From Flavobacteriales bacterium UBA6049 (lineage in GTDB: Bacteria; Bacteroidota; Bacteroidia; Flavobacteriales_G; Salibacteraceae), in contig DIYR01000114.1 in the NCBI GenBank assembly GCA_002429085.1, forward strand, positions 1 to 36,764: a stretch of DNA of 36,764 bases, written 5' to 3'. The notes beneath the pieces were generated by a model, which worked only from the letters and a program-made list of their open reading frames with translations, made no database searches and was not told where the DNA came from. Numbering within the stretch: the stretch's first letter is position 1; each line of letters opens with the position of its first letter. Below, piece after piece: positions 32,637 to 36,764 of the stretch. Both the position numbers and the translations under genes were made by a program.

Positions 32637-34849
32637 ACAAGTTTTAAAAAGTACATTCTACCTGTGCCTATTAACAATGAACCTGCAGATTGATGCGCTC
32701 CTCCAGTCCTGGCCTCCGAATTTACACTAGACACATCGAATAAATTTTTTGCTCCTATGGTTGCATGAATTCGCTCATACCAAAAACGCTTGGTAAATGA
32801 TGCATCCATTGTATGATATGATTCGGTGTATAATGTTGACAGGCCTCCATCTGAATTCTGATATGTTCTTGGCAATTCCCCTTGGAATTTATAGTAAACA
32901 CCAACGGATGCTTTCAACTCTCTTAAATTGTATTGCACATTAATGGTAGCTTCTGGGTAGAAATCATATTGAGGAGAATCGTAGTTATCAAATTCACTTC
33001 CTATACCTGTGTACATTACTGCTGCCTCAGCTTTTAGATGTTGCCAAACCAAACTACTTGAAAACTGGCCTCCAACTGAGTGAGATTCACCAATGTTCGT
33101 GTAAGTATACAATGCCTCTTGTGGGTCTATTTCTGTAAGTCTAATCTCGTTATAAAACTTATTGTAAAAACCGCTTAACTCTAGTTTCCAAAGGGTTTGG
33201 TTCTTTAACTTCTTCCATTGAATACTTCCTGATACGTTATGTGATTGCTCTGCCTCTAAATCAGTATTTCCGTTTAGGTTATGGTTGATATCTACAAAAT
33301 CTAGGTATAATTCCTTTAGTTCGGGAGCACGGAATCCTCTAGCATATGATGCCCTTACTGCCCATTTATTCTTTGCCCATTTTATATTAATTGCAGGTGT
33401 AATAGGAGCATCGTACTGTGTATTGTAGCCATAGCGTGCTCCTGGTCTAATTACAAAATCATTCCACTTAAATTCGGCAGTGGCAAAAAAGGCGTAATCA
33501 CCTTGGTCTTGTCTTGTAGACTCTACTCGTTTACCTTCTGCCGTCTCATGATTGAAATCGTATCCCATTTCAACCATTATTGCTTCTTTCTTTAGTGGAA
33601 AAATGAAACTTGATCTATTCATGTACTGAATAAACAATGAAGTATCATGTGCAGAAGGATCTGATACAGGGTTCTGATCTAAAGTTGTTAAATCCGTAAT
33701 CTGTGTTCTTTTTCTTCTCTCGTAGTAATTAACTGCTGCAACTGTTTGCAATCGAATCTTGTTTTTAAATTGATGCTGTAGTTGTATAGAGTTATTTATT
33801 CTATCCGTGTAATAGTAATCGTCAAATGCTACTTCTCCAAAAGGTGCTCTTGGGTAACCTCTATTGATGATTTTTTCTGTGAAATAACTTGAAGTGAAGC
33901 TTCCAGAAGTATTCTTATCACTGTACCCTACTGTTAAACCACCAAGCCATTGTTCTTTTGGATTCCATTGATCTACTCTTGAAGAGTCTGCGACTAAACT
34001 CTCACCATTTGGTTCCATTTCGTCATCTGGACTCCAGCCATTAAATACATTTCTTGAGCCATTTAAGCCGATGCTCCATTTATCAAACTGATGTCTCCAT
34101 GAACCTGAAAAGTTGTAGGTTCCAACGCTTTCTAAATAGGTATTCGCTTGAATACTACTAGGTGAAGTTTTACCAGATTTAGTAATTATGTTAATAGTAC
34201 CTGCTAGCGCATTCGTTCCGTAGTTTACACTTAATGGACCTTCAATGATTTCTATACGCTCTACATTATCTAGCAAAACTTGACTTAAATCGATGTTTCC
34301 ATCTAAACGACCAATTACTGGAACTCCATCAATCATAATTTTTACGTTCTCGCCAGACATTCCTTGCATACGAATCTGAGTTCCGAGAACTCCATCTTGA
34401 CTGATTCTAATATTTGTTTCATTCATCAAGACTTCTTCTAGCGAAACAGCAGCCATTTGATCTATTTTAACCCGATCAATTACTTTGATTTTATGGACTG
34501 CCTTATCTGCACTTTCAGGACGGTATTGAGCCGTAACAACCACTTCATTTAACATGGATTGAAGTGATTTTAAATAAATGGTTGTATCTGTTGGATAAGG
34601 TGATGAAATGGTGATTTTTTCAAAGCCTAAATAAGTAATAACTAGACTATCTGAGGGTATTGCTGAAGACAGAGAAACTGTGCCTTTAGCATTAGAAAGT
34701 GTGGTTTTGGCAATTGCGCCTTGGTTATACTGACTCACATGAGCCTGAATCATTGGTAAACTGCTACCTTCTTCAAGTATAGTGAGTTGTTGAGCTTGTA
34801 CAGTCAAGGTAAAACATAGGGGTAAGAACAATACCAAAAATCGAATCAT
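32609..34849 (-). CDS. TonB-dependent receptor, HmuR-like heme receptor
   Basis: 746 aa. A signal peptide (1-19, ending TVQAQ) precedes a carboxypeptidase-regulatory-like domain, a plug (IRMQGMSGENVKIMIDGVP, IEIIEGPLSVNYGTNALAG) and a barrel. The heme-receptor FRAP box is present as FRAPELKELY (residues 506-515), followed by H523 and a degenerate NPNL region (NLNGNTDL). Tyr515 and His523 are candidates for heme ligands, by analogy with HmuR. It overlaps the small DUF gene by 4 nt and HmuY by 28 nt. Heme is the likely substrate from context and motifs. Confidence 0.88.
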   Translation of the reverse strand: MIRFLVLFLPLCFTLTVQAQQLTILEEGSSLPMIQAHVSQYNQGAIAKTTLSNAKGTVSLSSAIPSDSLVITYLGFEKITISSPYPTDTTIYLKSLQSMLNEVVVTAQYRPESADKAVHKIKVIDRVKIDQMAAVSLEEVLMNETNIRISQDGVLGTQIRMQGMSGENVKIMIDGVPVIGRLDGNIDLSQVLLDNVERIEIIEGPLSVNYGTNALAGTINIITKSGKTSPSSIQANTYLESVGTYNFSGSWRHQFDKWSIGLNGSRNVFNGWSPDDEMEPNGESLVADSSRVDQWNPKEQWLGGLTVGYSDKNTSGSFTSSYFTEKIINRGYPRAPFGEVAFDDYYYTDRINNSIQLQHQFKNKIRLQTVAAVNYYERRKRTQITDLTTLDQNPVSDPSAHDTSLFIQYMNRSSFIFPLKKEAIMVEMGYDFNHETAEGKRVESTRQDQGDYAFFATAEFKWNDFVIRPGARYGYNTQYDAPITPAINIKWAKNKWAVRASYARGFRAPELKELYLDFVDINHNLNGNTDLEAEQSHNVSGSIQWKKLKNQTLWKLELSGFYNKFYNEIRLTEIDPQEALYTYTNIGESHSVGGQFSSSLVWQHLKAEAAVMYTGIGSEFDNYDSPQYDFYPEATINVQYNLRELKASVGVYYKFQGELPRTYQNSDGGLSTLYTESYHTMDASFTKRFWYERIHATIGAKNLFDVSSVNSEARTGGAHQSAGSLLIGTGRMYFLKLVWKWNYSKK

Positions 34850-35175
34850 TGCGCAGATCTGATTACATCTTGAGCTTGTAGGAACAGCAAAGCCTCACAA
34901 ATTAAATTGTGAAGCTCAGCTATTTCTCTACGTGATAAATACAATCGGACAGTACCTTGATCTGGAAGCCGAAACAAGAAAGCTTTCGTACAAGGACAAA
35001 CACTTGAATATGGTGATTGACGTTCCGATTGTAATCGCTCTTCTAAAAATTCTAAATCTATTTGAGAGCATTGAAAAAGCACCGTTCCATAGCTCAAAAT
35101 GAGGTAAGGGCTTTCCTCAGGAAGAGCTATGAAACCTTGCATTGAACTAGCCAATACATTGTGCTCAGCAAACAT
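34846..35175 (-). CDS. Small DUF6686-like protein of the heme operon
   Basis: 109 aa, no signal peptide. The C-terminal half (FRLPDQGTVRLYLSRREIAELHNLI) matches my memory of a small Bacteroidota family, DUF6686, found beside HmuY-type genes. The family usually has an N-terminal CxxC, which is not seen here; the cysteines are in QCSQ and CPC. The two halves look related (YGTVLFQCSQIDLEFLEERL and QGTVRLYLSRREIAELHNLI), which suggests an internal duplication. The function is unknown. Confidence 0.6.
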   Translation of the reverse strand: MFAEHNVLASSMQGFIALPEESPYLILSYGTVLFQCSQIDLEFLEERLQSERQSPYSSVCPCTKAFLFRLPDQGTVRLYLSRREIAELHNLICEALLFLQAQDVIRSAQ

Positions 35176-35180
35176 GATTG

Positions 35181-36137
35181 TTAATTGCTTTTTGTTGAGT
35201 TTGAAGTAGAAGTCATTGATGTGTCTTTTTGAAACTTCAGAATGATTTCACGTACTTCTTTTGCTACTTTTTTAGGATTTTCTTTTGACTTCATAGCCAT
35301 TTCATCTCCTAATTCGAATAAATAAGACCACATTAACTTGTTATCAACTTTAGACTCTAATGTAAGATCCTTCTTTTCATCAAAAACCTTATCCCACTCA
35401 GTTCTAACAATTGCCCAAAATGCTTCGTTCTTATTCCACCATTCTATGGCTGCTTGGCATTTTGATTTATCAGTTTTATGGTATGCATTTAGTCCTCTTT
35501 CTTGTACAATCACTACGTCTTTTCCTCCATCGCGTAATACCTTCAAGTTATCTTGTTCATGTAACCAACCATAATCCGTTAAGATTTGCTTGTTGGTTCT
35601 CTGCATTACGTTATAGTCAGAACGTTTTGTGTACTCTCTTCTTGGAAGAGGTGCATCTACCGTACTTTCCCAATAGTGCTTTCCATCTACGTGCACCCAT
35701 GTTGCTAATCCTGAGTAACGAGGACTATCATCTACTTGATACACCTCTTGAGCCCATTGGCCTGTTACTTCATCAGCTTTAAACTCTTTGTGCTTCCAAG
35801 TTCTGTCTTTATAGAACTCATGAATGTTGGTCTCTTGGTAAGTCCAATCTTGTCGCCAGTGTTTGATGATGATTGAATCCTGTATAACCAACAAGTGCTG
35901 CAACACAATTTTGTCTTCTGATTCCTCAGCCACAAATACCCACTCTGCTGGAGCTGATGTGTGATACTGATCGTGCAATTCGTAAGATGTATCGCTTGCA
36001 AATGTTTCTGCATAGTCAAACTTTACAGCGTGGCAGCCACACATGCCCTTAATGGCCTCCACATCTTGTTGTTTTTTGGTTTGAGCGGTAGCTGCAACAG
36101 TTAGTAAAACTGCTGCAGCGGTGATAAACTTCTTCAT
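35181..36137 (-). CDS. DUF6607-like secreted protein of the heme operon
   Basis: 318 aa. A signal peptide (1-18, ending AATAQ) is followed by DVEAIKGMCGCHAVKFDYAETF, which matches my memory of the DUF6607 family near TonB/HmuY genes. The MCGC pair is at about residues 32-35. The rest is Trp- and Tyr-rich, with IIKHWRQDWTYQE and YSGLATWVH strands, and a Lys/Ser-rich tail. Two close cysteines and many aromatic residues could suit ligand binding, but no function is known. It is 5 nt upstream of the DUF6686-like gene and in the same operon. Confidence 0.7.
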   Translation of the reverse strand: MKKFITAAAVLLTVAATAQTKKQQDVEAIKGMCGCHAVKFDYAETFASDTSYELHDQYHTSAPAEWVFVAEESEDKIVLQHLLVIQDSIIIKHWRQDWTYQETNIHEFYKDRTWKHKEFKADEVTGQWAQEVYQVDDSPRYSGLATWVHVDGKHYWESTVDAPLPRREYTKRSDYNVMQRTNKQILTDYGWLHEQDNLKVLRDGGKDVVIVQERGLNAYHKTDKSKCQAAIEWWNKNEAFWAIVRTEWDKVFDEKKDLTLESKVDNKLMWSYLFELGDEMAMKSKENPKKVAKEVREIILKFQKDTSMTSTSNSTKSN

Positions 36138-36159
36138 CTGTTTGCTGTATTATCTAAGA

Positions 36160-36764
36160 TTATTGAATAATGATTCTAGAAGTATTGGTGTTACTTCCTT
36201 GTTGAACTTGCAACACATAGATACCATTCGCTAATTGCCCTACAGGAATGGTTTTAGGAGCAAGATTTGTAATATAGTCTGTTGATTCGAATACGATTCT
36301 ACCATTCATATCTACCATACGGAAGGTTGTTTCGCCATCGAATCCAGAAACTACTGCGTTAAGGACATCTCCATTTACAGGATTTGGGTACGTTTCTAAG
36401 AACATATCTCTTGGCTGCAAATCTGCCACAGATACTGTAGTATCTGAAGTATCAACAGGTGCAGTTTCATAGATCAACTCTTTGGTGAAATAATATTTAC
36501 CGCTTGATGAACCACCAAATCCTGTAAAGATCATTTTCCAGATATCTCCATCTTGCTGCTCTACAAAGTACACTGTACTATCAGCTATGTCCCACTGGAA
36601 TGTTGTGAAGTTGATTGACTTCCAGTTAAAACCTATGGTATTAATCTCTGTACTAAATGTATGAGCCGAGTAATCTTCATAAGTATCAACATCGTCTACC
36701 GGATATGCTTTAACAGCGCGAACACGAGCATTTTGTAATACACCTGTCGAAGGGTAACCTCCAT
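36160..36764 (-). CDS. HmuY-like secreted protein with type A T9SS sorting tail (5' end outside window)
   Basis: The frame is open from the stop at 36160 to the window edge (about 200 residues). A GTG at 36573 is only an internal codon; upstream residues continue in frame (VRAVKAYPVDDVDTYEDYS, then NWKSINFTTFQWDIADSTVY). The segment YFVEQQDGDIWKMIFTGFGG resembles the C-terminal HmuY fold. The last 80 residues (YPNPVNGDVL, GETTFRMVDMNGRIVF, ANGIYVLQVQQG) are a Por_Secre_tail/T9SS type A sorting domain. This would be a surface or released heme-binding protein. It is first in view of the heme operon. Confidence 0.8.
   Translation of the reverse strand, partial: GGYPSTGVLQNARVRAVKAYPVDDVDTYEDYSAHTFSTEINTIGFNWKSINFTTFQWDIADSTVYFVEQQDGDIWKMIFTGFGGSSSGKYYFTKELIYETAPVDTSDTTVSVADLQPRDMFLETYPNPVNGDVLNAVVSGFDGETTFRMVDMNGRIVFESTDYITNLAPKTIPVGQLANGIYVLQVQQGSNTNTSRIIIQ

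Noticed and set aside
36160..36573. A complete 137-residue gene starting at 36573
   Set aside because: The codon at 36573 is an internal GTG. The same frame stays open to the window edge with sensible sequence, so the gene is truncated by the window, not short.
1..36764. tRNA, rRNA, CRISPR array, prophage, IS element or replication origin
   Set aside because: I saw no regular spaced repeats, transposase or integrase motifs, or cloverleaf-like sequences.

Overview
The window is low-GC DNA from a Bacteroidota genome, most likely a marine Flavobacteriales lineage. Several features point this way: SusC/HmuR-like and OMP_b-brl-type TonB-linked receptors, HmuY-family proteins, a type A T9SS sorting tail, a CHU_C (gliding-motility-associated) C-terminal domain, a flavobacterial long-form S26 peptidase homologue next to a WbqC-like gene, LytTR/LytS signalling, and a DPP III lipoprotein. 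There are no rRNA or tRNA genes, CRISPR arrays, prophage or IS elements. It reads as chromosome with some less conserved genes at about 4.0-8.3 kb.

Layout. 1-4.0 kb (+): a terminator of an upstream gene, a DPP III-type metallopeptidase lipoprotein with its own terminator, then a translationally coupled TPR/SPOR protein and a Cys-poor thioredoxin-like secreted protein. 4.0-8.3 kb: a GNAT acetyltransferase, two exported proteins of unknown function, and a minus-strand operon (Cys-rich membrane protein, Sir2, secreted protein). 8.6-9.9 kb (+): a Crp/Fnr regulator and a DinB protein, with a perfect FNR-type box between them. 9.9-11.5 kb (-): an ECF sigma factor coupled to a membrane protein with an anti-sigma-like N-terminus, a PKD domain and a CHU_C domain. 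11.6-13.5 kb (+): a sterol-desaturase/alkylglycerol-monooxygenase-like gene overlapping a lysoplasmalogenase gene, a plausible ether-lipid breakdown pair. 13.6-16.4 kb (+): an OmpA-like protein, an S26 signal-peptidase homologue that lacks both catalytic residues, and a WbqC-like protein. 16.4-22.1 kb (+): an acyl-CoA carboxylase beta subunit, a secreted unknown, an arginase-family (formimidoylglutamase-like) enzyme and a polytopic patatin phospholipase.

22.1-24.9 kb (-): an SRPBCC/GyrI-like protein and a LytTR response regulator/LytS-type kinase pair. The pair is divergent from a TonB-linked outer-membrane barrel (25.1-27.4 kb), with tandem 19-bp direct repeats in between. 27.5-28.9 kb (-): a cytoplasmic class 3 lipase. 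29.2-31.6 kb: feoB (+) and feoA (-) in an unusual convergent layout, with a DtxR/IdeR-like core upstream of feoB and a 20-bp palindrome upstream of feoA. 31.7-36.8 kb (-): an apparent heme-acquisition operon (T9SS-sorted HmuY-like protein, DUF6607-like, DUF6686-like, HmuR-like receptor, HmuY lipoprotein), cut by the window end.

Together the right-hand 8 kb is an iron/heme uptake region. The middle is dominated by envelope, lipid and secretion-related functions. The strongest candidates for new biology are the catalytically dead signal peptidase homologue, the anti-sigma-like protein carrying a T9SS-associated domain, the ether-lipid gene pair, and the matched FNR-type regulator and box.
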